A stretch of DNA of 64,000 nucleotides from Mesobacillus campisalis (GTDB lineage: Bacteria > Bacillota > Bacilli > Bacillales > Cytobacillaceae), in NCBI RefSeq assembly GCF_000986785.1, contig NZ_LAYY01000005.1, forward strand, positions 1-64,000. The letters are read 5' to 3'. Position numbers and translations under genes: made by a program. The notes beneath the pieces are model-generated. The model saw nothing but the letters and a program-made list of their open reading frames with translations, had not been told where the DNA came from and made no database searches. Below are positions 1-8,537 of this stretch, one piece after another. How positions within the stretch are numbered: the stretch's first letter is position 1; every line of letters starts with the position of its first letter.

Positions 1-799
1 ATGATTGGAAGGATTATGAGTTAATCAAGGAAATCTTTGATTATAAGAAAGGGAGAGCCGGAACCCTTGTAATTAAGATGATTCTAGAGAACGATAAAAA
101 TGTAATAATGAATCATAAGAAGATCCGCCGGATTATGAGGAAATTCAACCTCGTAACGAAAATCAGGCAGATGAATCCCTATAGGAAAATGGCAAAGGCC
201 AATCAGGAACACAAGGCTCTTCCAAACATACTCAATAGAGAGTTCGGACAGGATGTACCCGGCAAAGTATACCTTACAGACATCACCTATGTTTACTACG
301 GATCCGGGCGTCCGGCTTACCTTTCATGTGTCAAAGACGTATCCACAAGGGAAATCGTCGCTTATCACCTGTCCACCAATCTTAAGATGGACATTGTTTA
401 TCATACACTGAAGAAACTAGGTCAATCTTTTAAGGGAATGGTCCATCCTGGTGCCATCCTCCATTCCGATCAGGGCTTTCATTACACGCACCCTGAATTT
501 CAGAAAAGGGTTAAGAAAATGAAGCTTATCCAGTCTATGTCCCGTAAGGGAAACTGTTGGGATAATGCTCCAATGGAATCCTTCTTTGGGCATTTTAAGG
601 ATGAAGTTGACTATGCGGAGTGCCAAACATTCAATGAGCTTAAAAGAATCATTGGAGGTTACATTGAGGAATACAATAACGAGCGTTATCAATGGACTCT
701 AAATAAGATGACCCCGGCACAGTACCGGAGTCATCTGTTAGCTGCATAAAATTCTTACAGGTGCTTTTTTAAACCGTCCACTTTATAGGGCATAGTTCA
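1..799 (+). mobile_element. IS3/IS150-type insertion sequence, 3' part
   Basis: The window opens inside an insertion sequence. The transposase frame is open from the first bases to 749. About 10 bases after its stop comes a stretch containing GTGCTTTTTTAAACCGTCC and ending near TAGTTCA at about 799, which has the look of an IS150-group right terminal repeat. The left end, orfA and any target duplication lie outside the window, so the exact boundary at 799 is an estimate. Confidence 0.7.
3..749 (+). CDS. IS3-family transposase OrfB (5' end outside window)
   Basis: This is the catalytic DDE integrase-type subunit of an IS3-family transposase. The frame runs in from the window edge (DWKDYELIKEIFDYKKG), so the first ATG at 78 is internal, not the start. 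HTH_21-like residues (NHKKIRRIMRKFNL) are followed by an rve core: first Asp in LTDITYVYYG, second Asp in LHSDQGFHYTH, and the Glu in NAPMESFFGHFKDE. The C-terminal YNNERYQW...MTPAQYR is typical of the group. In this family OrfB is usually made by programmed frameshift from orfA, which would lie upstream. The reading frame is intact as far as it can be seen. Confidence 0.9.
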   Translation, partial: DWKDYELIKEIFDYKKGRAGTLVIKMILENDKNVIMNHKKIRRIMRKFNLVTKIRQMNPYRKMAKANQEHKALPNILNREFGQDVPGKVYLTDITYVYYGSGRPAYLSCVKDVSTREIVAYHLSTNLKMDIVYHTLKKLGQSFKGMVHPGAILHSDQGFHYTHPEFQKRVKKMKLIQSMSRKGNCWDNAPMESFFGHFKDEVDYAECQTFNELKRIIGGYIEEYNNERYQWTLNKMTPAQYRSHLLAA

Positions 800-827
800 A
801 AAATCAGCGGGTCTTTTTTAGTGTCTT

Positions 828-914
828 TCGTGCCTGACCCGCAGTACATTAAACCACTAAAGCGTGCCTGACCCCGGGTGCGGTGAAGCATTAAAGGGTG
901 CCTGACCCCCGGTG
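828..914. repeat. REP-like GTGCCTGACCC cluster 1
   Basis: Three copies of the word GTGCCTGACCC begin at about 830, 864 and 899, spaced 34-35 bp and linked by text such as GGTGCGGTGAAGCATTAAAG. The same unit recurs in six other intergenic places in the window. It lies between the insertion sequence and pbpC. Confidence 0.75.
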
Positions 915-1011
915 GACTAAAGCGCCAAAGTGCACTGCACCCATCCGGCTTTTCACTTGTCCCTCTACTGTGCTTCTGTGGTAAAATTAGTCAGGAGGAG
1001 GGGGAGTAGCA

Positions 1012-3009
1012 TTGAAGAAAGCGATCATCATCCTGATGTCCGTATTTATAGCGGTCCTTATTGCCGGCTGCAGCAAGGAGCCTGCACCGGAGGAAAGGTT
1101 CTCGCAGTATGTCAAACTATGGAACGATAAGAAGTTTGACGAGATGTACGAGTTTTTATCAGAAACAGCACAGAGTACGGTGACGAAGGAAGAATTCGTT
1201 GACCGGTATAATAAAATCTATGAGGACCTGCAGATTGATAATCTGGATGTTCAGTTCAACGAGCCGGAAGACCGGGAGCGGCCGGAGAACGAAGCGGTCT
1301 TCCCATTCTCAGCCAAAATGGACAGCGTGGCTGGCCCGATTGAATTCGACCATCAGGCGAGGCTGGTCAAGGAAGAGCGCGATGACAGTCCAAACTGGTA
1401 TCTTGACTGGAATACCACCTACATTTTCCCTGAGCTTGAAAGCGGGGATAAAATCAGCCTGAATACCATCCCGGCGGAGCGCGGCAGCATTCTTGACCGC
1501 CGCGGCAATGAGCTGGCTATCAACGGGTCAGCGATGCAGATCGGCGTCGTGCCGGGCAAGATGGGCGATGACGCCCAAAAGGCCGACAGCATCAAAAAGC
1601 TGGCCGAGCTGCTCAATATGAGCGAGGACCAGATCAATAATGCCCTTAATGCGGGCTGGGTAAAAGACGACCTATTTGTACCGCTTAAAAAAATTCCGAA
1701 AACCGATGTCGACCTGCAGGAGAAGCTGTTCGCCATTGCCGGAGTGACCAACCAGACAGTCGGTGCCCGGGAATATCCATACGGCGAGGATGTTTCGCAC
1801 CTTGTTGGCTTTATTGCGCCGGTGACTGCGGAAGATCTGGAGAAACTGGAAGGCAAAGGCTATACCGCGAATGATTATATCGGCAAACGCGGCCTTGAGC
1901 AGGTGTATGAGGAAAAATTAAAAGGAACCAATGGTGTCGAAGTTGCGATTGTCAAAGAAGACGGCACGAAGAAACTGCTGGTGGAGCGGCCGGTGGAAAA
2001 TGGCGAGAATGTCCAGCTGACCATCGATGTTGTGCTGCAGCAGAAGATTTACGACCAGCTGAAAGGGGAGGCCGGCATGGCGGCAGCGATCAACCCGCGT
2101 ACCGGGGAAACGCTGGCGCTCGTGAGTGCCCCTGGCTTTGACCCGAACGCCGAGACCTTGGGGATGTCTGCCCAGCAGCGCCAAAGCATTGAGGAAGAGC
2201 CGCTGAAGCCGTATCTAAACCGCTTCCGGCTGACGTATGTGCCAGGATCAGTCATCAAGCCGGTGACTGCAGCGGTTGGATTGGCAGAAGGAGCGATTGA
2301 TCTTAACACCGCCTATGAAATCACCGAAAAGCAGTGGCAGCCGGACAGTTCATGGGGCAACTATAAGGTGACCCGCTATTCCGATGTAAAAGGGCAGATT
2401 GACCTTGAAAAAGCGTTAATCTACTCGGATAATATCTATTTTGCACGCGCGGCTCTTGAGATTGGCAAGGAGCCATTCCAGGAAGGGCTTAAGAAGTTCG
2501 GTTTCGAGGAGTTCGAGTACAGCTATCCGCTGGAGGCTTCAGAAATCGGCGGGCTGGAGAATGAAATTCAGCTGGCAGACTCAGGCTATGGCCAGGGCCA
2601 GGTTGAGATGAACATCCTGCATTTGGCAGCCACCTATACGCCATTTGTCAATAATGGAAACCTGATCAAGCCGGTGCTGCTGGCAGAAGAGCAGCATGGC
2701 GAGGTCTTGCAGGAAGGCTTAATCAGTGCCGAGCAGGCCTCGGCCATCAATTCGATGCTGGAGAAGGTGGTCTCCGATCCGAAGGGCACTGCGCACTTTG
2801 CCCGGATGGACCAGCCATTCGCCGGCAAGACCGGAACGGCCGAGATTAAAGCCGCCCAGGGCGAAAAAGGCCGAGAGCTAGGCTGGTTTGTCGGCTACAA
2901 CCCGGAAGCGCCTGACCTGCTGATCTCCATGATGGTCGAAGACGTCCAGGAAGGTGCAGGCTCACGCGAAGCCGTTGACCGGGTAAGAAACGTATTTTTA
3001 GCACAGTAA
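1012..3009 (+). CDS. pbpC: Class B penicillin-binding protein, PBP3/PbpC type lipoprotein
   Basis: A membrane-anchored D,D-transpeptidase that cross-links peptidoglycan. The TTG start follows GGAGGAGGGGGAG. A signal peptide ends in a lipobox (LIAG-Cys20), and residues of about 25-140 form an NTF2/MecA_N-like domain (QYVKLWNDKKFDEMY). A PBP dimerisation domain and the transpeptidase follow. The active-site motifs are S413-V-I-K416, S472-D-N474 and K606-T-G608. The 665-residue length and the domain order match B. subtilis PBP3 (PbpC, 668 aa). It stands alone, between repeats. MecA_N-bearing PBPs often have low beta-lactam affinity; that is family knowledge, not visible here. Confidence 0.92.
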   Translation: MKKAIIILMSVFIAVLIAGCSKEPAPEERFSQYVKLWNDKKFDEMYEFLSETAQSTVTKEEFVDRYNKIYEDLQIDNLDVQFNEPEDRERPENEAVFPFSAKMDSVAGPIEFDHQARLVKEERDDSPNWYLDWNTTYIFPELESGDKISLNTIPAERGSILDRRGNELAINGSAMQIGVVPGKMGDDAQKADSIKKLAELLNMSEDQINNALNAGWVKDDLFVPLKKIPKTDVDLQEKLFAIAGVTNQTVGAREYPYGEDVSHLVGFIAPVTAEDLEKLEGKGYTANDYIGKRGLEQVYEEKLKGTNGVEVAIVKEDGTKKLLVERPVENGENVQLTIDVVLQQKIYDQLKGEAGMAAAINPRTGETLALVSAPGFDPNAETLGMSAQQRQSIEEEPLKPYLNRFRLTYVPGSVIKPVTAAVGLAEGAIDLNTAYEITEKQWQPDSSWGNYKVTRYSDVKGQIDLEKALIYSDNIYFARAALEIGKEPFQEGLKKFGFEEFEYSYPLEASEIGGLENEIQLADSGYGQGQVEMNILHLAATYTPFVNNGNLIKPVLLAEEQHGEVLQEGLISAEQASAINSMLEKVVSDPKGTAHFARMDQPFAGKTGTAEIKAAQGEKGRELGWFVGYNPEAPDLLISMMVEDVQEGAGSREAVDRVRNVFLAQ

Positions 3010-3041
3010 AAACACTGAACGGTGCCTTCACTCCGCTAAAG

Positions 3042-3112
3042 AGCGCCTTCACTCCACTAAAGGGTGCCTGACCCCGGGTGCGGTGAAGCGTTAAAGAGTG
3101 CCTGACCCCGCA
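3042..3112. repeat. REP-like GTGCCTGACCC cluster 2
   Basis: Two full units begin at 3064 and 3099 (35 bp apart), preceded by a divergent half unit (GAGCGCCTTCACTCCACTAAAG). It sits directly after the pbpC stop and before the shared terminator. Confidence 0.7.
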
Positions 3113-3117
3113 ACAAA

Positions 3118-3158
3118 CAAAAACCCCTGAGGACAATCCGGTCCTCAGGGGTTTTGTG
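3118..3158. terminator. Bidirectional terminator between pbpC and the binding-protein gene
   Basis: A perfect 13-bp stem (AACCCCTGAGGAC / GTCCTCAGGGGTT, 3122-3153) with a 6-base loop is flanked by A-rich and T-rich tracts, so it can end transcription of the two convergent genes on both strands. Confidence 0.85.
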
Positions 3159-3172
3159 TGTCTGCATATAGC

Positions 3173-4474
3173 TTACTTCTTCAATTTCGCCCATGTGCTG
3201 TCCATGGCTTTCATGGCTTCTTCGGCTGTGGATTTGCCGGCGACATAGGATTGGAGAGCGGCTCCGAATTCCTGGCCTGCGCCATCTGGGTACTTCATGA
3301 ACTGCCACTGGTAGGTTTGGCCTTCCTGGGAGTATTTCAGCAGGTCAGCGCCCAGTGGGCCGATGTCTTCCGCTTTGGCTTCAATCGATTTGAAAGCAGG
3401 GATGTACTTGAATTCTTCTGTCAAAGCACGCTTGCCTTCTTCAGATGACACCATCCAATTGAGGAAGTCTTTCGCTGCTTCTTTGTCAGCATCAGGAGCG
3501 CCGTTGTAGACAACCCAGTTGCTTGGTACGTCAACCATGACCTTGCCGGCTTTCTCAGGGTCGTCGTTCAAAGGCATTGGGATGAAGCCTACTTCCATGT
3601 CAGGGGAAATCTTGTCAATCATCGGCTGGATCCAGTTTCCTTGCTGAGTCATTGCGGCTTCACCAGTCGCAAATAGGGTGACTTGTGTGTTGTAGTCTGT
3701 TGTTAATGGATTCTTGTTGCCATACTTCATTGTCAAATCAAGCAATTCAAAGTACTGCTTAAAGTGCTCGTTGCCTTCAATCTTGGCAGAGCCATCGTTC
3801 AATCCGGCGATGAACTTGTCGGCATTATCCTGGTAGGCGAATGGAACGTTCAAGCCGTGGTTCGCCAGTACCCACCACTCGGCATAGCCGATTGAGAATG
3901 GAGTGATTCCGGCAGCATCCAGCTTCTTCGCTGCTTCTTCAAGCTCGGAAAGAGTTTTAGGCAGCTCGGAGATGCCTGCTTTTTCAAATAGCGCCTTGTT
4001 GTAGGCGAAACCGTAGCCTTCCATGTTCAACGGCATTCCGTACACTTTCCCGTCAATCGTCATGCCGTCGAGCGTGCCTTCAAATGCGTCCTCCACCCAA
4101 GGCTGGTCGGAAAGGTCTTCAAATTTATCAAGCCATACCTGTGCAGCCTGGTCGCCGTCATTTGTGAAAATATCAGGCGCATTGTTGGATGCAAATTTAG
4201 CTTTCAAGGCTGCCGCACCATCAGCGCCGCCGCCGACTGTTTCAATATTGAAGGTTACATTCGGGTTTTGCTTTGTATATTCATCTGTCAACGCTTTCAA
4301 TTGGTCTGCGATTTCTACTTTGCCCTGGAAAATATCGACGACGACTTTATCGCCAGTGCTTTCGCCATTCTTTTCCGTGCCTTGTGTCGTATCGTTGCCG
4401 CCGCAAGCGGAAAGAAGAAGGGATGCGGATAAAACGCCTGCTGCAATTGAGTACTTTTTCATTTTGAACGCCAT
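3173..4474 (-). CDS. Carbohydrate ABC transporter substrate-binding lipoprotein
   Basis: A family 1 extracellular solute-binding protein, lipid-anchored on the outside of the membrane, that hands sugar to the two permeases encoded upstream. The signal peptide ends at LLLSA-Cys24, and the mature part begins with a polar linker (GGNDTTQGTEKNGES). The body has the usual features of the sugar-binding group: FNIETVGGGADGAAALKAKFASNNAPDIF near the N-terminus, GKVYGMPLNMEGYGFAYN, and MTQQGNWIQPMI. Length 433 aa is normal. The start has a GGGGGT ribosome site. It is the last gene of the three-gene transporter operon, separated from the permeases by 285 bp carrying a structured repeat, which may decouple its expression. 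The substrate cannot be read from sequence; the neighbouring alpha-glucosidase suggests an alpha-glucoside. Confidence 0.9.
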   Translation of the reverse strand: MAFKMKKYSIAAGVLSASLLLSACGGNDTTQGTEKNGESTGDKVVVDIFQGKVEIADQLKALTDEYTKQNPNVTFNIETVGGGADGAAALKAKFASNNAPDIFTNDGDQAAQVWLDKFEDLSDQPWVEDAFEGTLDGMTIDGKVYGMPLNMEGYGFAYNKALFEKAGISELPKTLSELEEAAKKLDAAGITPFSIGYAEWWVLANHGLNVPFAYQDNADKFIAGLNDGSAKIEGNEHFKQYFELLDLTMKYGNKNPLTTDYNTQVTLFATGEAAMTQQGNWIQPMIDKISPDMEVGFIPMPLNDDPEKAGKVMVDVPSNWVVYNGAPDADKEAAKDFLNWMVSSEEGKRALTEEFKYIPAFKSIEAKAEDIGPLGADLLKYSQEGQTYQWQFMKYPDGAGQEFGAALQSYVAGKSTAEEAMKAMDSTWAKLKK

Positions 4475-4535
4475 GTTCTTTTACCCCCATTAAATAGTTT
4501 GTTAAATAAAAAGTATAGATTATTGCTCTTAGATA

Positions 4536-4665
4536 ACTGTCCAGCTCCAGCGCCTAGCCCCTCGAGGTCATAAGCCACTCCGGAATTGAAGGCAAAGGAC
4601 GCCTTCTATTCCGGAGCGTCTTATGCTTGTCCGGGCTGACCAAGGCGCTTCCGCCTTTCTAATTT
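4536..4665 (-). repeat. Long structured intergenic repeat, copy 1
   Basis: It begins CTGTCCAGCTCCAGCGCCTAG and contains nested inverted repeats: CATAAG/CTTATG, CTCCGGAAT/ATTCCGGAG and AAGGC/GCCTT. A second copy, in the opposite orientation, occupies 36430-36570 and shares the terminal CTGTC-AGCTCC-GCGCCTAG signature. As RNA it would fold into one long hairpin between the permease and binding-protein genes. It contains no coding frame. Similar sequences are scattered through Bacillus genomes as I remember them; no function is known to me. Confidence 0.65.
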
Positions 4666-4759
4666 CCTGCCGGCTTTGCACCCAGCCGGCAAGAAAAGAT
4701 GACCTTTTATCAGAAACTGCTTGTTGCCTTGCTTGTAAAAGCTCCTAAACTCGTTAACT

Positions 4760-5587
4760 CTACTTAATCGACCCGCTCGTAATGCCTTTGATGATGTGCT
4801 TTTGCATCGAGAAGAAGAAGATCAGCAATGGAATGATGCTGAGCACGAGTCCGGCAAGGGCCAGATCCCACTGCTTTGTATACTGGCCGAAGAAGAAGAA
4901 CGTTGCCAGCGGAATCGTCCGCAATTCCGGATCCTGCAGGACCAGGGATGGAAGCAGGAAGTCATTCCAGATCCATAAAGAGTTCAGGATCATCACCGTC
5001 ACTGTGATTGGCTTTAAAAGCGGGAAGACGATTCTCCAGAACACTCCGAATGGAGAGCAGCCATCGATGATTGCGGCTTCTTCAAGCTCAACCGGGATGT
5101 TTTTAATAAAACCGTGATAAAGGAAGATGGTCATGCCGGAGCCGAAGCCAAGGTACATGATGACCAGGCCCCACATGCTGTTCAGCATCCCGAGGTTTCC
5201 AGCTGTTTTGATCAGCGGAATCATGATCGATTGGAACGGGATTACCATCGCAGCGACAAAAGTCATAAAGATGATGTTGCTAATCTTCTTTTTCGTCCGA
5301 ACCAGCATGTAGGCGGCCATCGAACAGAAGATAATCAGGACCACGTTGCTTGCGACTGTAATGATCAGCGAGTTGGTGAACACCCTGAGGTAGTCCAGCT
5401 TCTCGAACGCCTGCACATAGTTGGAAAACTGCAGGACCGTTGGCAGTGCGGATGTGTTCGTTAAAATTTCGGCAAAGGTTTTAAGAGAGTTTGAGACAAC
5501 ATAATAGAATGGGACAAGGAAGATGAGCCCGAGCACAATCGCAACAATCTCGACGATGAACGTCCTTCCTGTATACTTGTTTTCCAT
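4760..5587 (-). CDS. Carbohydrate ABC transporter permease 2 (MalG/MsmG type)
   Basis: An inner-membrane permease of the CUT1 sugar family. Six hydrophobic segments begin with EIVAIVLGLIFLVPFYYVVSN. The EAA loop that contacts the ATPase is ELEEAAIIDGCSPFGVFWRIVFPLLKP. The C-terminal QKHIIKGITSGSIK is the standard ending for this subunit. Its ATG overlaps the stop of permease 1 by one base (TGATG), indicating translational coupling. No ATP-binding subunit is encoded nearby; in Bacillus such transporters usually share the MsmX-type ATPase encoded elsewhere. Confidence 0.92.
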   Translation of the reverse strand: MENKYTGRTFIVEIVAIVLGLIFLVPFYYVVSNSLKTFAEILTNTSALPTVLQFSNYVQAFEKLDYLRVFTNSLIITVASNVVLIIFCSMAAYMLVRTKKKISNIIFMTFVAAMVIPFQSIMIPLIKTAGNLGMLNSMWGLVIMYLGFGSGMTIFLYHGFIKNIPVELEEAAIIDGCSPFGVFWRIVFPLLKPITVTVMILNSLWIWNDFLLPSLVLQDPELRTIPLATFFFFGQYTKQWDLALAGLVLSIIPLLIFFFSMQKHIIKGITSGSIK

Positions 5588-6552
5588 CAGGATTCAACCT
5601 CCCTTTTCTTCGTGATGCTCACCTGGATGACCGTAATGGCGGCGACAACCAGGAAGAAGATCAATGCTTTTGCTTCTCCGAGTCCGTAGCGGTTATTGAC
5701 AAAAGCTTCTGTATAGATGTTCAGCGCGAGCATTTCGGTGGATTTGAACGGTCCGCCGTTTGTCAGCGACAGGTTGACATCGAAAATCTTGAATGAGGAC
5801 GAAATCGTTAAAAATAAGCAGATGGTGACAGCTGGCGCGACCATTGGCATCGTGATGTGGCGCAATACCTGAAAGCGGCTCGCACCGTCAATCTTGGCGG
5901 CCTCGACAATATCCTGCGGTACATTCTGCAGCGCGGCCAAGTAGATGAGCATGATGTAGCCGGCTCCCTGCCAGACAGAAACAATGACGATTCCCCAGAA
6001 CGCCGTATTTTCATCTCCGAGCCATGGAAGTTCAAACAGCGACCAGCCAGTGGCTGCACCGATGCTCTGGAATCCTCTGATGAAAATGAACTGCCAGATG
6101 AAACCGAGCAAAAGTCCGCCGATCAGGTTTGGCAGGAAGAACACGGTCCGCAGGATGTTCCTTGTTTTTAGCATCTGTGACACAAGCAAAGCCAGGCCGA
6201 ACCCGACAATGTTGGTCAGCACAATTGCGACGACCGTATATTTTATCGTTAAAAGGAAGGATTGCTGGAACTGCTTGTCCTCGGTGAACAGATACTTGAA
6301 GTTGTCCAATCCTACCCAGGTGACATTCCCGGTCACGCCGTTCCAGTCGGTGAAGGCGTAATAGACACCTGTCAGGAACGGAATCAGGACAATGACGGAA
6401 AAGGCCAGAAAGGCGGGTCCGACAAACAAAGCGAAAAGTCCGGCTTTTTTCAGCTTTTTGCTGTTTAGAAATGATGTTGGTTTGGATGCGTTTGCAATAG
6501 TTTGACCAAGAGAGGTCGAATTTGTATTTTCCAGTTTAGTATGATTACTCAT
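5587..6552 (-). CDS. Carbohydrate ABC transporter permease 1 (MalF/MsmF type)
   Basis: The partner inner-membrane permease. A cytoplasmic N-terminal tail precedes six membrane segments (ALFVGPAFLAFSVIVLIPFLTG first). The EAA motif reads DIVEAAKIDGASRFQVLRHITMPMVAP, and LTNGGPFKSTEMLALNIY is a CUT1 signature. The ATG at 6552 is preferred because GGAGG lies 8 bases before it; the upstream GTG at 6561 overlaps that ribosome site. First gene of the transporter operon, transcribed away from the two-component system. The promoter element at 6576-6617 is shared with the ThuA operon. Confidence 0.92.
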   Translation of the reverse strand: MSNHTKLENTNSTSLGQTIANASKPTSFLNSKKLKKAGLFALFVGPAFLAFSVIVLIPFLTGVYYAFTDWNGVTGNVTWVGLDNFKYLFTEDKQFQQSFLLTIKYTVVAIVLTNIVGFGLALLVSQMLKTRNILRTVFFLPNLIGGLLLGFIWQFIFIRGFQSIGAATGWSLFELPWLGDENTAFWGIVIVSVWQGAGYIMLIYLAALQNVPQDIVEAAKIDGASRFQVLRHITMPMVAPAVTICLFLTISSSFKIFDVNLSLTNGGPFKSTEMLALNIYTEAFVNNRYGLGEAKALIFFLVVAAITVIQVSITKKREVES

Positions 6553-6575
6553 CAACTGCACCTCCGATACTCCTT

Positions 6576-6617
6576 ATTTTAAAGATTGGGCAAATTTATG
6601 AAACGGCTTACATTGAC
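6576..6617 (-). promoter_or_regulatory. Transporter promoter with shared 20-bp element and cre-like core
   Basis: On the minus strand the 20-mer GTCAATGTAAGCCGTTTCAT (6598-6617) is followed after exactly 16 bases by TAAAATAAGG, whose TAAAAT (6576-6581) is a plausible -10 box. The same 20-mer, 16-base gap and TAAAATAAGG recur before the ThuA operon at 13791-13836. The core TGTAAGCCGTTTCA matches the CcpA cre consensus TGWAANCGNTNWCA at all but one position. The -35 position is poor, so an activator site is possible. The YesN-type regulator next door is the natural candidate, CcpA the other. Confidence 0.75.
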
Positions 6618-6648
6618 CAAAAAGGTGGAAAATATTGAACTATCAATT

Positions 6649-6677
6649 TTGACCACCCTGAATAAAAACGCTACAAT
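6649..6677 (+). promoter_or_regulatory. Sigma-A-type promoter for the two-component system
   Basis: TTGACC (6649-6654) and TACAAT (6672-6677) are separated by exactly 17 bases. They lie about 50 bases before the ATG chosen for the histidine kinase, which argues that the longer upstream reading frame (from 6586) is not the real N-terminus. Confidence 0.7.
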
Positions 6678-6726
6678 AAGTAAAATTATTTCATATTTTG
6701 ACAAGCGGAAGAGGGTGCCAAACCGC

Positions 6727-8532
6727 ATGGGCTGGAGCATCAGAAAAAAATTAATCATCTTCCTGCTGGCGGTTACGGTCCTGCCGTCCAGCTTTGCGAT
6801 CGCCGTTACGTACTGGTACACAACCACGGCCCTGAACGAGAATTTTGTTTCCAGGAACCAGGAGGTGATTGCAGCCGGCAAGGAGGACATCTCCACCTAT
6901 CTTCAGGATTTTTCCTATTTGACGACAACTCTTTACAGGTACACGCCGCTGATGAATGTGCTGCGGGATGGCGTTTCGGAGAATCTGATTTCAAACCAGG
7001 AAGAAATCAACCGGATCATGGCTTATTTGTACAGCACCCGGCCGGAGATCGAGCAGATGCATCTGTATATCCATGAAGGCAAGGATTCCTATACAAACTA
7101 TCATTCGGCCCTGAGCGGCCGCGGCCATTATGAGAATGTGGATGACCACCCGTATTACGCGAAGCTGAGCCAGCTGCCTCCGGGCCAGAACATGCTGATT
7201 GAGCCTCCGCATGAAATCTACAGCTATAACAATCTTTCGCTGATCCCGGAATCGCAAAAGGCAAATGTAATCTCTTTTCACAGCCTGATCAGGGATGTAC
7301 CGCTCGATGATCCGCTGGCGTTTTTGTCTTTTGATGTGAATCTGTCAAGAATCCAATCGATTGCCGATCAGCTGTATGTAAAAAATACCGAGGACTTTTA
7401 CCTGATGAATGAAGAAGGTTTGATTGTCTATTCTTCCGAGGAAGAGCGGATCGGACAAACCAACAGTGATGAGTGGTACCGAGAGCTGAATCAGGCGGGC
7501 GGCAGCCTGGAATGGAGTTCTGGGGATTTTGATGGTGTCATCGTATATGACAGCTTTGCTGGACCCTCGGGAGACTGGCGCATCGCCAAGAGGATTCCGT
7601 ATGATCTTCTCTACCAGGGCGCAAGGGAAACGGCCTTCATGAATATTTTGATCGGCCTTCTCTCGCTCGTGATCGTGGTGCTGGCGACGATGTTGATCTC
7701 CTTCAAGTTCACAGAGCCAATTAAAGTTCTCATTGCCAATATGAAAAGAGTGGAGAAGGGGGAATTCAAGGCCGACTTTGATTCCCTCGGGAATGATGAA
7801 TTCGGCATGCTCGGCAAACATTTTAAAAAGATGATCGCCACCATCAATGACCTGATAGAGCGCGAATACAAGCTGGAAATCGAAAACAAGTCAAGCCAGC
7901 TGCGGGTACTGCAGTCACAAGTGAATCCGCATTTTCTCTATAATTCGCTCCAGTCAATCGGCACGCTCGCTTTGAAGCACAAAGCGGTTCCCGTCTATTC
8001 CCTCCTGACGTCGCTGGCGAAGATGATGAGATACAGCATGAATGTCAATGTGCATATCGTTCCTTTTAAACAGGAAATGGAGCATGTAAAATCGTATCTT
8101 GACCTGCAGAAACAGCGCTTTGGCGACCGGTTTGAATACAGGTTCGACATCAAGCATGATGTGGAGAACATCGAAGTGCCGAAGATGATTTTGCAGCCGA
8201 TTGTTGAAAATAGTTTTAAGCATGGCTTTGACCAAAGCGACGAGAATTCCTGGGTTGAGATTGGCGCCTCCCTCGAGGAAGGGGACATCCTGAGGATCAC
8301 CATTGCCGATAATGGTGAAGGAATTTCCGCGGACGATGCCGAAAAGCTGCAGGAAGGCTTGGCACAAGCCCCGAAAGCGGGTCCCGAAGGCGAAAGCATC
8401 GGTCTCCGGAATATCTATGAACGCCTGCAGATCTACTATCAAAATTCAGCAGAAATGAAGATTGAAGGAGGGGAGGATGGAGGTTTTTCCGTGACCATCC
8501 TCATTCCAGCACAAATTTCGAAGGAGGTGTGA
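6727..8532 (+). CDS. YesM-type sensor histidine kinase
   Basis: A membrane sensor kinase of the LytS/YesM class that typically controls carbohydrate transport in Gram-positives. From the ATG at 6727 (601 aa): TM1 near the N-terminus (IFLLAVTVLPSSFAIAVTYWY), a large extracellular sensing region, TM2 (NILIGLLSLVIVVLATMLISF), a HAMP domain, and a His_kinase domain with H402 in QVNPHFLYNSLQS. The HATPase has MILQPIVENSFKHGF and ITIADNGEGIS. GTG at 6715 is in frame and possible; the frame continues upstream to 6586 but overlaps the promoter. It is divergent from the ABC transporter, its probable target. The response regulator follows five bases after the stop. Confidence 0.92.
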   Translation: MGWSIRKKLIIFLLAVTVLPSSFAIAVTYWYTTTALNENFVSRNQEVIAAGKEDISTYLQDFSYLTTTLYRYTPLMNVLRDGVSENLISNQEEINRIMAYLYSTRPEIEQMHLYIHEGKDSYTNYHSALSGRGHYENVDDHPYYAKLSQLPPGQNMLIEPPHEIYSYNNLSLIPESQKANVISFHSLIRDVPLDDPLAFLSFDVNLSRIQSIADQLYVKNTEDFYLMNEEGLIVYSSEEERIGQTNSDEWYRELNQAGGSLEWSSGDFDGVIVYDSFAGPSGDWRIAKRIPYDLLYQGARETAFMNILIGLLSLVIVVLATMLISFKFTEPIKVLIANMKRVEKGEFKADFDSLGNDEFGMLGKHFKKMIATINDLIEREYKLEIENKSSQLRVLQSQVNPHFLYNSLQSIGTLALKHKAVPVYSLLTSLAKMMRYSMNVNVHIVPFKQEMEHVKSYLDLQKQRFGDRFEYRFDIKHDVENIEVPKMILQPIVENSFKHGFDQSDENSWVEIGASLEEGDILRITIADNGEGISADDAEKLQEGLAQAPKAGPEGESIGLRNIYERLQIYYQNSAEMKIEGGEDGGFSVTILIPAQISKEV

Positions 8533-8537
8533 AGTTC

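Noticed and set aside
6586-6726. 47-residue N-terminal extension of the YesM-like kinase
   Set aside because: The segment contains a consensus promoter (TTGACC-17-TACAAT) for the gene itself and lacks a ribosome site; ATG 6727 gives the usual N-terminus before TM1.
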